Positions 11,801 to 23,375 of a stretch of DNA of 64,000 nt are shown in pieces. Both the position numbers and the translations under genes were made by a program. The notes beneath the pieces were generated by a model. It was not told the origin of the DNA, made no database searches, and saw only the letters and a list, made by a program, of their open reading frames with translations. Source of the stretch: Cyclina sinensis (taxonomy: Eukaryota > Mollusca > Bivalvia > Venerida > Veneridae); the NCBI GenBank assembly GCA_012932295.1, contig JAAONU010000011.1, positions 39,741,951-39,805,950 on the forward strand, in the 5' to 3' direction. Numbering within the stretch: position 1 is the stretch's first letter; each line of letters starts with the position of its first letter.

Positions 11801-14800
11801 AGGATGCTGGCACAAAAATCGTTTCAGTCAGATTAGGAACACCAGAGTTATAGCCCTTAGATTATTTTTCTGTACAATATATAAGCCATACACCCTTACT
11901 TAGGGAAATCTTAATGATGTCACTCAATACAAAAATGTATCATCAGTACAGGATGTTGCCTGCACAATGTTTGTTCTGATCAGTAACACCAGTATTATGG
12001 CCCTTCAATTAGTTTTCCATACAATTTATAAGGCATATATGCTTACAGGGAAAACTCATGCCCAAAGGTCCCAGGTTTTTAGCTCATATGAGCACAGTGT
12101 GCTCATGGTGAGCTTTTCTGATCACCCTGTGTCCGTCATGCATTGTTCGTAATGAAGTGGCATCAAACTTTTTCTTGAAACAAATCTCCTCCTTAACCAC
12201 CAGATCTAAGTTGATGAAAACTGTCAGGGATGTCTTGCATGAAGCTCTACTAAAGTTGTTAAAAAAATTCAGTTCCACCAAGAACTCTGTTTCTATGGCA
12301 ATAGAAAGGATTTGAAAATCTTCTTGTCTGAAACCACAAGCCTAAAGCTTAGATATTTTGTAAGCTGGTTCATCTAGAGGTCCTCTTCCAGGGTTTTACA
12401 AATCATGGACCTTGAGTAAAAAATGGCCCTGCCCTGGGGGTCAATTTATTTTAAATAGGCTTTATTTTACAAACATTGTACGCTTATATAGGGAAAACTT
12501 TGAAAATCTTGTTCTCTGAAACCAGAAGCCCTAGAGCTTAGATATTTGTTATGTACCATTGTCAAATGGACCTCTTCAAACTTAGTCAAAATCATGGCCC
12601 TAGGGTCAAAATTGAGTCCTCCCCAGGGGCCACATAATTTTACATAGGCTTATATAGGGAGGACTTCAAACTCTACTAAGCCTTGTAGAGTCTTAATTTA
12701 TCAACTGATATCTTTTTTTTTTTGGTAAGTAAGTTACTTGCAAAAACATATACATGTACACCAGTGTGGGGTTTGAGGTCAATTTGGGTCAAGTTCAAGG
12801 CCATCTAGGCAAAAATAGAGTTTTCTACTTGTCATAGAGCCTTTATTTACTGACTGATATTTTACATATATGGTATATAGACACCTGGCAGAAACCTCAA
12901 CCATTAACTGGGGTCAGGGTCACTGAGGCTAAAAATAGATTTCTCTACTTTACCTCATATAGCCTTCATTTATTGACCAATTACTTAGATTTTTGGTATG
13001 TACATGTAAGTAACTTCTAAAGGCATCTAACCTTGGGTGGGGTTTGAGGCCACTTGGGTGGGTCTAGGTCATCTTGGCTTAAGATAGAGTTTTCTACTTG
13101 TGATAGACCCTGTAAAGAATTACTGTCAATTGACCAATTACTTAGATATTTGGTATGTAGGTTTATTGCATGGACCTCTTGCCTTGGGTGGGGTTTAAGG
13201 TAAATGGGCCAAGGTAAACAAGGCTTATAATGGATTTTTCTTCTTTCTGTCATAAAGCCTTTACTAATTGACCAATATTTTAGGTATTTGGATATCAGCC
13301 ACCTTCCATGAACCTCTACCATTCACTGGGGTCATGGTCAAAGTCACCAAGGGTAAAAACTTTTTTGTCCTTCCTTGTTATAGAGCCTTCATTTTATTGA
13401 CCGACATCTTGGATATATGGTAACATGCATGGACCTCAACCACTGGATGGGGTTTAAGGTTACTGTGGTAAACGTTAAGTTAACAGAGGTTAAGAAAATA
13501 TTTCTCTATCTTATGCCGGGCAGTTAATTCCGTTTCAACAAAACTTTCACAAAACATTTGTTAACAATAGATCTTCTTTCTTTTTCTGAATCAGCCTGAT
13601 CTCATCATGGGTTCCAGAGGTATGGGGTCCAGAAAAGGCTTTTATATTGCCATGTCTGCATGATTTCACAGCTTTGATAATCTAGCAAACCACTTGCCTG
13701 AGTCTTCATTTACATTGTATTGACCAATATCTTAAATTTTTGGTATGTATGTATCATTGATGTCTGCCCTTGGGTTGGATTTAAGGTCACTGGGGTCAAG
13801 GTCGCCAAGGCTAAAAAGTAAAAGTTGACCCCACCACAGGGGTCACTTGGTTTTATATGGACAGACATAGGTAACAGCTTTAAAAATCTTCTTGACAGAA
13901 GTCACAAGGCCTGGAGTTTTGATATCTGGTGTTTGAATGAAATATGGTCACAATGTCTTCTCATAATATCTTTATACCTACTTAGATGTGGTTTTCTGGT
14001 TAGATTGAATTATGTTTGTTTCTTCTCTTTAACCTAGGGATAACTTACCAGAGTCAACATATAAGTACCAGCTCCTAGGATTGAATCTCCTTTGCCTGTT
14101 AGCACAGAACAGACTGGCAGAATTTCACACTGTAAGTTTGGAAAATTTTCCTTCAGAACTTATAAATTGCAAGAAAGACAATCTCACTAATTTGTCACTA
14201 AAATCAGATGTAACAAAAATGTTAGCATGTTATTTTCAGTCTGTCCTGAAAACAGAAAAAGAATCTTTTCACTTTGTTACTCAACTGTTGAATCATTGAA
14301 GTTCTTAGTACAATATTTGTTTCCTGGTCATGAATTAGTTATCTGGTACCTTATCATGTATGATTTTGTTTTGTAGGAACTGGAGTTGTTACCAGTGAAA
14401 GAGTTACAAAACAACATTTATATAAAACACCCAGTTTCTATGGAACAGTATCTAATGGAGGGCAGTTATAACAAGGTATCATATGTGACTAACATACATC
14501 TTCTAAGGATTGACTATTTTTTTGTGTGCTGTTAACATGTATGGAAAAGTGAGATTGGTTTTAAATGTTTTAACAGTTTATGGGGTGATATTTTCATACA
14601 GGTTTCCTGTAACTACATTATCACATTTTGTATGTATAATATATTGTATATCTTTAATGTTAATGTCACAAAATTCCTTATTGCCTCAAGCAGTTTTTTG
14701 GGCAGTCTACTCAGCACTTTGTCTAACCCCATAGTCCCAGGAAAATTTTATACAGTCATAATTTGAAAGTAAAAACCTTATATTAAATGTTAAATTTTGC

Positions 14801-16807
14801 AAAATATGTACGTTTGATGTAATAGCATCAGGTCAGTTAGTATTGTACATGTAAATTGCAGTTTAATCATGGCTATCTGATTTTGTTTACCAGATCTCTA
14901 AAATTTATGAGCAGTTGTTTCCTTGTTTCCAGGTGTTTCTAGCCAGAGGGAACGTGCCAGCAGAAAATTATAATTTCTTCATTGATATATTGTTGAACAC
15001 AATAAGGTAACTGTTAGTCAAGACGTAAATATTTTACGTGTTTCAGAGTCCTACTTATTTAGTGTATGGACACCTTACCAAGTTTGATCAATATCTTGCT
15101 TAACATCATGTAACTATTAGCTTATGTTTTAATTTGCTCTTCAGTTAATATATGTTATTGTTTCACACTTTTTTGTTTTGACACAAATGAAATACTGCAT
15201 AGGCTCGTAAAGTAGTATGCCAACACTAAATCGAGTGCATAATAGGGTATTCTATATGTTTGTCATGTCCAGTCTGTGACAAGATGAAGAATTACTTCTT
15301 TTGGACATCTCTAGTGTGTTTTAAAAGGTATTGAAAAATTGCAAAAATTACAATTTGTTTTTCAGAAATGAGATAGCAGGGTGTATAGAGAAGGCTTATG
15401 AGAAGATAGCCCTGAATGAAGCAGCTAGAATGTTGTTTTATGAGAATGTCAAACAGATGAAAGAATACGCAACACAGGTAACTATGTTAATGTCTGTTGT
15501 TAGAAATACAAAGCCAAGTTTGATACTTGGTCAGGTATGAATGATATGCCTTTTAATGTACTTGGACAACAATAGGGCCAGATCTGATGTTTTAGCTCGA
15601 TATTTTTTTTTATAAATAATATAGCTGAGATAGTCTTTAATTTCTCTTTATTGCTGGATCAAAATCCATACAACACTCTAGTTTGTTATTATTGTGTAGC
15701 AGACCTTATGTTCCAGTGTATTGTTGAAATGGTTCTAAATTGAAGAGAGAGGTTGAAATGTTATTTTGAAGAAGCATATTTAGCTCAGATGATCCAAAGG
15801 CTTGAAGTGACCTGTTGTGATAATTTGTCCTTACTGTTAGCCCTTACTGTTACACAACATTCTCACTAAAAGCACTGGGCCTACGATAATGAAACTTGGC
15901 AGGAAAGATATTTCTTGCATGAAGCTCAACTAAAGTTGTTCAAAGAATTCGATTCCATGAAACTAGATGCTGTAGCAACAAGAATGGTAAACTAAAATCT
16001 TCTAGTCTAAAATTACCAGGCGCAGAGCTTTGAACTTTGGTATGCAGTATTGTCATGAAAAGCACTAATAAGGTTGTTCAAATAATGCATCTAGGTTCAT
16101 AAATGTTGCTACACCAAAAACATAGATGTATATAGGAAAATCTTTACAAACTTTTCAAGACTGAAAGTTGTCATGAAGCATTGCCCAGAGAACCTCTACC
16201 AAGGTTGTTCAAACTTTGCCTCTGTGATCATTATTGGCTCCACCCTGGGGGGGGTCACATGTTTTACACAGACTCAATATTAAAACACCTTAAAATCTTC
16301 TTATCAGAAACCAAAGGCCAAGACTTAAAATTTGGTATGAAGAATTGCCTTGTGAATCTTTACCAAGATTTTTAATGTCCCAGAGGTAATTTTTGCCCTA
16401 AAGATGTGTCGTATGTTTAGTCTAAAAATGTAAAGGAAATTACAAAAAAGTATATAGGAAGCCTTTTAAATCATCTTTCAGTAAGACAAGTAGCCAAAAG
16501 CTTCAATATTTGACCTGCAGTATTGCCTGATAATAAATCCATTAAATTGCACTTGTCTTTCTTCAGCATTTATTCTGAATTGAGCCTCTAAGGGCCATCA
16601 TATACCGCTTGTTAATGAAAATACGTGTTTAACCAAATGAACACTTACCATTCTGGCTTCTTTTTTTTGCAGAGAAAATGGGATTTGAAGCAGGATGGAT
16701 TTTTCTACTTTGAGCAAGAGGAGAATGAAACAGATGAAGTTATCCCAGCAATGAACCTTGCTGAACAAACTATAGAGTATGCCAGAGAACTTGAAATGAT
16801 TGTATAG
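8812..16807 (+). CDS. PSMD8: 26S proteasome non-ATPase regulatory subunit 8 (Rpn12), eight exons
   Basis: A complete gene. Coding exons are 8812-8919, 10515-10587, 11367-11469, 14038-14131, 14377-14475, 14933-15006, 15366-15477 and 16673-16807. All introns are GT-AG and the 798-base join gives 265 residues, close to the 257-residue core form of the human protein. Recognisable family stretches are [11 protein letters not shown] (exon 1), [24 protein letters not shown] sequence (exon 3), [20 protein letters not shown] (exon 4), [20 protein letters not shown] (exon 5), [19 protein letters not shown] (exon 7) and the C-terminus [11 protein letters not shown] (exon 8). In the family, Rpn12 is a PCI-domain lid subunit that helps assemble the 19S regulatory particle and recognise ubiquitinated proteins. 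Exon 2 is the least conserved. No stop, frameshift or missing splice site is seen. Intron 3 (11470-14037) is long because of repeats. The gene converges on the minus-strand gene ending near 18,115. Confidence 0.96.
11004..11135. repeat. 33-bp minisatellite in PSMD8 intron 2
   Basis: Four units built on TAATTATGGTACACTGTC, then TTGAAATGGCCACTG. Units differ by one or two bases. The period is a multiple of three, so both strands stay open and give spurious repetitive peptides. Confidence 0.85.
12078..13850 (+). repeat. Bivalve AGCTCA/GAGCAC dispersed element in PSMD8 intron 3
   Basis: Starts TTTTTAGCTCATATGAGCAC with GTGCTCATGGTGAGC. It then carries diverged modules of roughly 165-190 bases containing AATCTTCTTGTCTGAAACCA and GACCTC...GGTCAAGGTCA words. 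It is the same family, in the opposite orientation, as 51,588-55,205. No frame is conserved. Confidence 0.6.
15779..16560 (+). repeat. Truncated AGCTCA-family element in PSMD8 intron 7
   Basis: Begins TTTAGCTCAGATGATC and contains the same module words, such as CTTGCATGAAGCTCAACTAAA and AAATCTTCTTATCAGAAACC. It is more diverged than the intron 3 copy. Confidence 0.5.
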
Positions 16808-17414
16808 TGATGCATCTGCATTTAAATACCATCTTTTTCATAGTGATTTATTTGTATTTAAAGTATCATCTTCGCAAATTTCTTTCAAATGACTGTGATT
16901 TGTGAGAAACTTATCACTGTGTTTAAAAGGTAATCAACTACATGTAATGATAATGAAGGAGAATTGTAAAGTTGAATGCGGGGTGTATTTATCTGTTAGA
17001 GAGTTTCTTTAAAGAAGGCTATTTGAGATGAGGAATTCAGCTGATAAATATATAAAGTGTTGTCCTGTAGTGTGGTTGATTTTTCTGTGTATCCAACTGA
17101 AAAGAACTTTCATGTCAGATAGTGGATCTCGAAAAGTGGGATTAATAACTGGAAGTTGATCATTTATGTTTGATGTAGTTTTTCAGAAATTCAGAAAATA
17201 ATTTGAAATATTTTGAATGGAACTTGAATGATATTAAATCTTAATTTATGTGAATGTGTTTTAGTAGAACTACGTCATATGCCTTTGTCAATCCAAGACC
17301 TGCCCAGGTAAATGTCAACATACCTTTATAGGTCAAGTACTTAATATTTTGCTATGGCATTGTGTATATTTAGCCGAAAGAATCAACAGTTGTTACTTCA
17401 AGGTCATTTTTGTA

Positions 17415-17420
17415 AATAAA
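17415..17420 (+). terminator. Candidate PSMD8 polyadenylation signal
   Basis: AATAAA about 610 bases after the stop codon, giving a 3' UTR of ordinary length. Other A-rich variants occur nearby, so the exact site is uncertain. Confidence 0.4.
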
Positions 17421-18111
17421 ATGTTACTGTACATTTGTTCAGTCTGTTATTACAGAAAGATCAGCATTGCTGCTCTTACAAGAAATTTTTCAGTACTGGT
17501 TCTGATTTATAGTTTGAAGGGTACATCGCATCTCGAGTTTTGTAAGCTATGTGCCATATAATTTGCCTATTAAAAAAAGGGACAGAAGTACTGTATTTTC
17601 CCTCTACTGCACACTTCTAATACATCTGTAGAACCTTTGCAGACCGGTACAAATAGCTGTTTCAAACGAAGTTCTTGCAGGGCAAGGGCCATAACCTGGA
17701 TAATCCAAAATCAGTATGCAAGACTTTTAAGCAGATTTTAGGTAGGATAAGGGGCAATAACCTTGACTATCAAAATACAGATTTTTAATACAGCAAACTT
17801 GTGAGGAAAGTGATCACAATCTAAAAATCTTTAAAAGTTACCTTCTAAAATGTCCATTTAAACCATGTTACAAAGGCCCTGCAGACTAGCATTTTTTTGC
17901 ACAGGGTTTTTTTCCCCAAAAAACATGAAACTTTCTCCACTTTTGAAACCTGGTTGTACAGTTTAATATGCATCTGGGACATTTTAATTCATAGGTACAT
18001 ATTAATCTTTCTATTCCTTTGTTGGATCACTTCTACATATAGAGTAAATTTTACAGACAGAAAGCATTGTTTCTAGCAACTTCCATCCTTAATAAATATT
18101 AATTAAAATCA
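17421..18111. other. Intergenic interval between convergent genes
   Basis: No gene seen. It contains part of a dispersed repeat (17,640-17,800, with GGGCAAGGGCCATAACC-type words). Confidence 0.45.
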
Positions 18112-18136
18112 AATAACGAATTATGTAAGCATTCTT

Positions 18137-18142
18137 TTTATT
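18137..18142 (-). terminator. Polyadenylation signal, acidic-tail gene copy 1
   Basis: AATAAA on the minus strand about 20-25 bases before the end of homology with the second copy. Confidence 0.5.
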
Positions 18143-19200
18143 TGGTTTTGTACTCATGCTTGGCATAATCCACATTCAGTAATTTAAGTTCTGTACATAT
18201 TTACATAGAACATAAGAATAATTAAACTAATCATACAATATTTTCATGGAAGTTCAACTAGACCAATTTTGAAAACTTCTCTTTACTTGGGTAACCTTAA
18301 CAATTTACTGAACTTTACCTAACAATTCAAAGCTATAAAAAATTTCAAGTTCATTTAATTGCTTAGGCCTAATATTTCTTGTTCTTTCATGAGCTGGTGG
18401 GAATGTATTTGAAAATGTCAGTACCAAAATCTTTGCTTTTGAAGGACCAATGGAAAACTCTTGTTTTATATTCCAGTAACGATGATACAAATTTCCTATA
18501 AATTCCCTAGAATCAGTGAGTGCATCTGAAGTATTTGAAGTCTTCTCTTGATCTTTTCACCTGCTTTGAACATTCCATAAAATTCCAACATATAACAAAT
18601 GCCAAAGACCTAAAATATCAAAAACTGGCATCTTGTTAAAAATCTTACAAAACCTAGCAGCAGGCAGATAGATCTCACAAAAGCTCATTTGCATTATATA
18701 TAAAATATCTCCAAAACTAGTCCATTGAAAAAAAAATTTCATCACGAAAATGGTACCTTTGTTTTCAAAATCGGGTAGCTAGTAAGTTTTGGGCAAAGAA
18801 AAGCCCCTGTATGATAATTCAACTTTTCAGAACATCTGCATCCTAACTTTAAATCAGAATTCCTAAAATTCTCGGCTTAACACATCCGGGTACTTTTCAA
18901 AGGTAGTATATCCGTACTTGGGTGTAACTCGGATTTTATGGTTGAGCTATATGTAACTTCAAGATTAAAAATTACAAAAACTAGAACATATAACAAAAGA
19001 AGCTGTCTTAATTTCTGAAACCTACGGCCTGATAAGTGAATTTTTAATGATTCTAATTAATTAAAGTCGTTAGGTTTCATAACAAACGACTTTAAAGTCA
19101 CATCGGCTCCAACGATAAAGTCCCAGTAACGACCGAGAACCGCATGCTTAAATTAAATAGTTACTGTTATCTGATTGGTTAATGGCTAGAATGACGTCAT

Positions 19201-19642
19201 GCTTAAAGGGGCTGTGCTCCAGATGACAAAAAAAGAAAGTTTTCTTTTATTATAAATTTCTTGTAATATTTATGAGTAATGCTTAAAAAATAACTTACTG
19301 ACAAAAAATAAGTCAAATAATTACATTATAAATTGATTTTTTCCCTTTCAAAGTGCTATACCGTAACGCGACAGTATAACTATATCGTATAAGCTTTAAA
19401 GTAAATATCTGTAATATCACATGCGGCGATGGTGGTGACAGTAAAAGCGTTGGTAATATTTTGTTAACATGAGGGTCTAGAGTTCAAATCAGGCTGGAGC
19501 GAAAATATTTTTTCATTCTATTTTCACTTTTATAATCAGTTTTGAAGTAAAATATTTTGTTGTTATAATCTCACGGCATCTAAATATATAATTTATAAAA
19601 AAAAATTTTTTATGTCAAATCTGGAGTACAGCCTCTTTAAGC
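19201..19642. mobile_element. MITE-like element with terminal inverted repeats and tRNA-like core
   Basis: The first and last about 24 bases are inverted repeats of each other with about three mismatches (GCTTAAAGGGGCTGT... and ...ACAGCCTCTTTAAGC). The centre has AGCGTTGGTAA and GAGTTCAAATCAGG, resembling the A and B boxes of a tRNA-type RNA polymerase III promoter. The homologous site in the second copy, near 61,100, lacks it. No protein is encoded. Confidence 0.55.
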
Positions 19643-20000
19643 CGAAAATACATGCAAAATTTTCAAAGTAGGACTTTTTAAGATCAGAAATGATCATTTT
19701 ATAATACGGTAACGATTTCCAATTAGGATTTCCAAATTTTCGACTTGCCACCTGAATGTTTTTATTCCAGTGACCTTTGGTTCTAACCTGCAGTATTTTA
19801 TGTCTTTAAATGTTTGTAATTATAATCATCATTGCTTTTCTTTCAACAGTAACATTTTTTTTCTACACAAGGCTAGTTTTCACCAGTGTGCCCTTATGTA
19901 GTATCACATTTTTACTTATATCCAATTTTGTTTTTGAAGTCGCGTTTAAGTTCATACATACAACTTAAATTATCAAAGTTCAAAGCAAAACAGAATCATA

Positions 20001-20553
20001 CAAGAACTGTCACTGTAAGATGACAATGCCCTCGAAGTGGTGCTTTGACTTTGAGCTGAGGACCAGTCATTCAAAGGGTCAAGGTCAAATAAACATAGGT
20101 CAATGGGATGGTCTTGTCCGAAGGGGTGTTATGTCCAACTATAAAGTAAATCAACTTTCTAATAAGGAGGTTATGCCCAATGTTAAAATTTTTGGACAAT
20201 TGGATCTTGAATGTGAGTCATTCAGGGGTCAAGGTCGAATAAATATAGGTCAGTGGGAAGGTCTTATCAAAAGGGGTGTTGTGTCCAAATATGAAGTGAA
20301 TTCAATTACTAATAAGGAAGTTATAGTCAATGTTAAAAGTTCTGGACAATTGGATTTTCAAGGTAAAGGTCATTGAGGGGTCAAGGTCAAATAAGTATAG
20401 GTCAGTGGGAAGGTCTTGTCCAAATCGGTGTTGTGTCCAAGTATGAAGTAAATCCACTTACAAAAAGGAAGTTATGGCCAATGTTAAAGTTTTCGGACAG
20501 ACTGATCAACAGACAGTTCAAAAACTATATGCCTGCCTTTGGGGGCATAAAAA
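20001..20553. repeat. Bivalve dispersed element with internal GGTCAAGGTCAAATA repeats
   Basis: Starts CAAGAACTGTCACTGTAAGA and ends in a GGGGGCATAAAAATGGC tail. It contains three to four units of about 165 bases with GGTCAGTGGGAAGGTCTTGTC. The second gene copy near 61,465 has an empty site here, showing insertion after the duplication. A related copy lies at 58,820-59,765. Confidence 0.65.
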
Positions 20554-20837
20554 TGGCAAGACTAAAATCATTCACATAACATCAAAAAGCGATATGATAT
20601 CCTTATATAATTCATCAACCTTGTCTTCCTGTCAGTAAGGCACTCTCTGTTCTTCCTACTCATCACTTGGTTCTTTCCAATGTCTTAGAACTTCATTTAC
20701 AAATGCTGTAACAAATGAAGAGGAGAGCATCTGAACTGTGAACACTGACATGATACCTTGGGTTTGTTTTGCATCTGAAAGATGATCAGACATGTCCATT
20801 TTAATTACTCCAACAACAGCTATATTTATACTGACTG

Positions 20838-21643
20838 TCATCCTTTTCTGTTAATTTCATCCTGCATATCCATGTCTGATTCTTTGTCTGAAAAATCTTC
20901 CCAGTTCTCCTGAAATATATTGATCGCTTGTAGTAAAATGTCTAATAGGAAATTTTCAGAATAGGCAATAATTTAAGTATATTTAATGTATGTCAGCAGC
21001 TGTAACCATGACTTTGGTGTATCATAAAATCGAGAAAATGCCCCCAAAAAAAGGAAAAATGATTTTATATGCAAGACATTTTATAAAATGCTAATCTGAA
21101 ACATTTACACTACTAATTTTGATATTTCAGCCTTGACTAAAACACCAGGGTATTTTGCCCATTTTTTGGAGATTGTGACCTATACCATGTAAGTTCAACA
21201 CAAAGTCGCACATTTTAGAATTTTTCTTCAGAGTTAAATTCAACTATACCTTTTATTCGTTTTTTTAATGCCTAAGAAATGTTTTGGTAGACATTAAGTA
21301 TAAGACAGTTACATTTTCTTGACAAAAATGTGTTAGTTTTCTTTTTTGGCAGTGTTTTTAAGGGTTGCTATTGGGAAATTTCTTTCTGGAAAAACAGAAG
21401 ATCATATCAGCTGTAAAATGTGTTCCCTTAACATCTTTAAGTTAACATTTACAAAGTTTGCTTCTCTTTAGGGTTTTAGCCTTGTTGCAGCAAACTTGTC
21501 ACAGTTCAGAAAAATAGGCAAAATAACTTTCAGAATATAGTTCTGTGGTATTACTTGCAAATTTTATCGAACAAAGCATACCTCTGAGTTTGAAGTTCTA
21601 GGGCCAATAGCAAGGTCTTCCAAATCATCCTCGTCTGAAGATT
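20838..21643 (-). CDS. C-terminal two exons of an acidic-tail protein, copy 1 (partial gene model)
   Basis: Exon 21,582-21,643 (62 nt) has a TTTGCAG acceptor and a GTATGC donor and encodes ESSDEDDLEDLAIGPRTSNSE-type sequence, the first codon being split. Exon 20,838-20,909 has a TTTCAG acceptor and encodes ENWEDFSDKESDMDMQDE, then INRKG and a TGA. The junction is phase 0, so the two join in frame into a Ser/Asp/Glu-rich C-terminus. The same two exons, with the same phases, occur at 61,793-62,778. The exon before the 62-nt exon must end one base into a codon; I could not find it. I do not recognise the protein. Its introns carry the snoRNA modules. Confidence 0.6.
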
Positions 21644-21723
21644 CTGCAAACAAAATATACAAAAAAATGTCATTTTCCCACTCAGTGAGATAGTTTAATA
21701 GTCTCGTCTCTTGAGTTATATAA

Positions 21724-21804
21724 ATGCCATCAGAGTTTGGTGAGTGATATTTTAAGTCATCACTGTGTGTTGACTCTGGGTTCGAATCCATCATCATTTG
21801 GCAT
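21724..21804 (-). ncRNA. Box C/D snoRNA, subfamily C copy 1
   Basis: An 81-nt module closed by an ATGCCA/TGGCAT stem. On the minus strand it has box C ATGATGA directly after the stem, box C' GTGATGA, and box D CTGA directly before the 3' stem. The guide before box D is AAATATCACTCACCAAACT. Its 3' end is 78 nt upstream of the 3' splice site of the 62-nt acidic exon (21,582-21,643), the usual distance for an intron-encoded C/D snoRNA. On the plus strand a GGGTTCGAATCC word mimics a tRNA B box, but no cloverleaf forms. Confidence 0.75.
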
Positions 21805-22151
21805 ATGTAACTTTAAATTACAATACATTAATTAAGACAAACATAAAAACTTGTCAAAATCTCAGTCTTCTTTTTAATTGTACAGTAAACTGAAGTGGTA
21901 ATCCAAAGAAGTTGTGCTTCTTTATTACACTTCAGACTCCAGAAAAAGGAAGTGCTGAACTGAATAAATCTTAAACTTTAAAATCACTGAGACATTTCAA
22001 TAACTAGTTTGGTACTTGTTATAACAGCAAGATTTGTTAACAAAGGTAGATTTATTCTTTACTAAAAGCAGTCTTGTTTCACTGAAAATCCAATGCAAAA
22101 TTGGGACATAGAAGCATCTATCTCAGTTAAACTCATTTCCAGTAGCAGAAA

Positions 22152-22228
22152 GGCCATCAGTTCAGTGAGAGGTATTTTTTGTCAACAGGGTTAGACAACT
22201 TTGATTTTAAACAACCCTAATTTTGTAA
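22152..22228 (-). ncRNA. Box C/D snoRNA-like, subfamily D copy 1 (degenerate)
   Basis: Box D CTGA and the guide ACCTCTCACTGAA are kept. Box C reads AAATTAGGG, and the 5' stem has lost TGCCA (TTACA instead). Confidence 0.4.
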
Positions 22229-22656
22229 ACTAGCATCTTTCTAAAATAAACTTTACACTGACTTTATCATAAAATGGTGACATACAGACTACTGAAACAA
22301 GCACCTTTGGTAACAATAACTTAACTTTCACTGTTGGTGTTAACCAGTAATAGTTATACCCTCCCAAACTGTGATATTACCAGGAAAATTGGCTTTAGGA
22401 AGTCTGATATTTCAGTGCAGTGTATTTAGAATCTAAGCAAAATCAGAAAGGAAATCAAATCACAAGAAAATGGACAAGGCAAAACAGGCCTACTAAATAT
22501 CAAACAATCATGATGTGAAGATTATTAACGCTGATAAGTCATAAGGCTAGAACAAGCAGTGACGAATATAAAATCATGGCAAATTGTCTAGGTAGCATTT
22601 CTTTATGCAGTGACTTTTTTTCAGTTTCTTCCATCTTAGTATTCTGTTTCTTGTTA

Positions 22657-22720
22657 AGAGCAATCAGTTCGGCGAGTGAGTTGTCATCAAGCTCAGAGAT
22701 ACCAATCATCATTTTACTCT
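22657..22720 (-). ncRNA. Box C/D snoRNA, subfamily A copy 1
   Basis: This is the type description of the commonest module. On the minus strand the 64 nt run as follows: terminal stem AGAGTAA (pairing with TTGCTCT at the 3' end through one G-U), box C ATGATGA, guide ending GGTATCT, box D' CTGA, box C' TGATGA, guide CAACTCACTCGCCGAA, box D CTGA. All four boxes are canonical and in the right order. The box D guide is complementary to CGGCGAGUGA, a nearly invariant stretch close to the 5' end of eukaryotic large-subunit rRNA. Pairing starts two bases from box D, and the fifth-base rule points to the second G of that stretch. Family members act as guides for 2'-O-methylation by fibrillarin in the nucleolus, so a role here is inferred. 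The reading MMIGISELDDNSLAELIA also stays open in many copies but lacks splice donors. Confidence 0.82.
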
Positions 22721-23117
22721 CAAACTTTACTCTGTAAATACTTTATGAAATATAAACTTAATATAGAAATCCTAAGAACAAACTTTACTTTGACATGCAG
22801 TTAATGATCGTTCATTTTGACTTATTGACTTACTAGCAATAATTATAATATCCAACAAAGGTAAGTTGATATTTCAATGCAGTGTATTTAGAATCTAAAA
22901 AAATCAGACAGGAAAATCCGTAAAAAAGAAATGGGCAAGGCAAACAGGCCTGCTAATTATCAAACAATCGTAACTTGTAGATTATTAACTCTGGTAAGTA
23001 TAAAGGCTAGAACAAGCAGTGAGGAATATAAAATCATGGCAAATTGTCTAGGTAGCATTTCTTTATGTAGTGACTTTTTTTTCATTTTCTTCCATCTTAG
23101 TATTCTGTTTCTTGTTA

Positions 23118-23181
23118 AAAGCAATCAGTTCGGCGAGTGAGATGTCATTAAGCTCAGTTATACCAATCACCATTTTACTCT
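23118..23181 (-). ncRNA. Box C/D snoRNA, subfamily A copy 2
   Basis: Guide core intact. Box C is ATGGTGA and C' is TAATGA; D and D' are CTGA. Confidence 0.65.
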
Positions 23182-23318
23182 GAAACTTCACTCTGTTAAA
23201 GCCTTTAGAAAATATTAACTTTATACAGCATTTCTATCATTTCAAATAAGAGAAATCTTATTTCCTTCAAATTATAACCAAGACTGCTATTCTGCTTTTA
23301 AAAATGACTGTGCCGAAA

Positions 23319-23375
23319 GCTATCAGCTAGGCAGGTGAGATTTCATAATCTCAGAGTCACTATTTATCATATAAC
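23319..23375 (-). ncRNA. Box C/D snoRNA, subfamily B copy 1
   Basis: Box D CTGA and D' CTGA present, box C ATGATAA. A one-base deletion alters C', and the 5' stem reads GTTAT instead of GCTAT. Confidence 0.5.

Larger units (their letters stand above)
18112..20837 (-). other. Candidate 3' UTR of the minus-strand acidic-tail gene (copy 1)
   Basis: Lies downstream of the stop at 20,838-20,840. It is homologous to 60,322-61,792 except for inserted repeats. Homology with the second copy stops at about 18,112 and 60,322, just past a shared AATAAA (plus 18,137-18,142 and 60,348-60,353). This fits a conserved mRNA 3' end. Insertions absent from the other copy explain its greater length. Confidence 0.5.

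Noticed and set aside
20020..20376. 118-codon frame with repeated GQGQINIGQW
   Set aside because: Translation of a dispersed repeat; the second copy at 58.8-59.8 kb does not keep the frame.
21724..21804. tRNA gene or tRNA-derived SINE because of GGGTTCGAATCC
   Set aside because: No T-stem, D-arm or anticodon arm can be formed; the termini and boxes fit a C/D snoRNA on the opposite strand.
22657..22720. Subfamily A modules as coding exons (MMIGISELDDNSLAELIA repeats)
   Set aside because: The frame is open and an ACAG acceptor precedes it, but no copy in the array has a usable donor. Subfamily B has a TAG at the equivalent place, and C/E differ by non-triplet indels. Stems and C/D boxes explain the conservation better.
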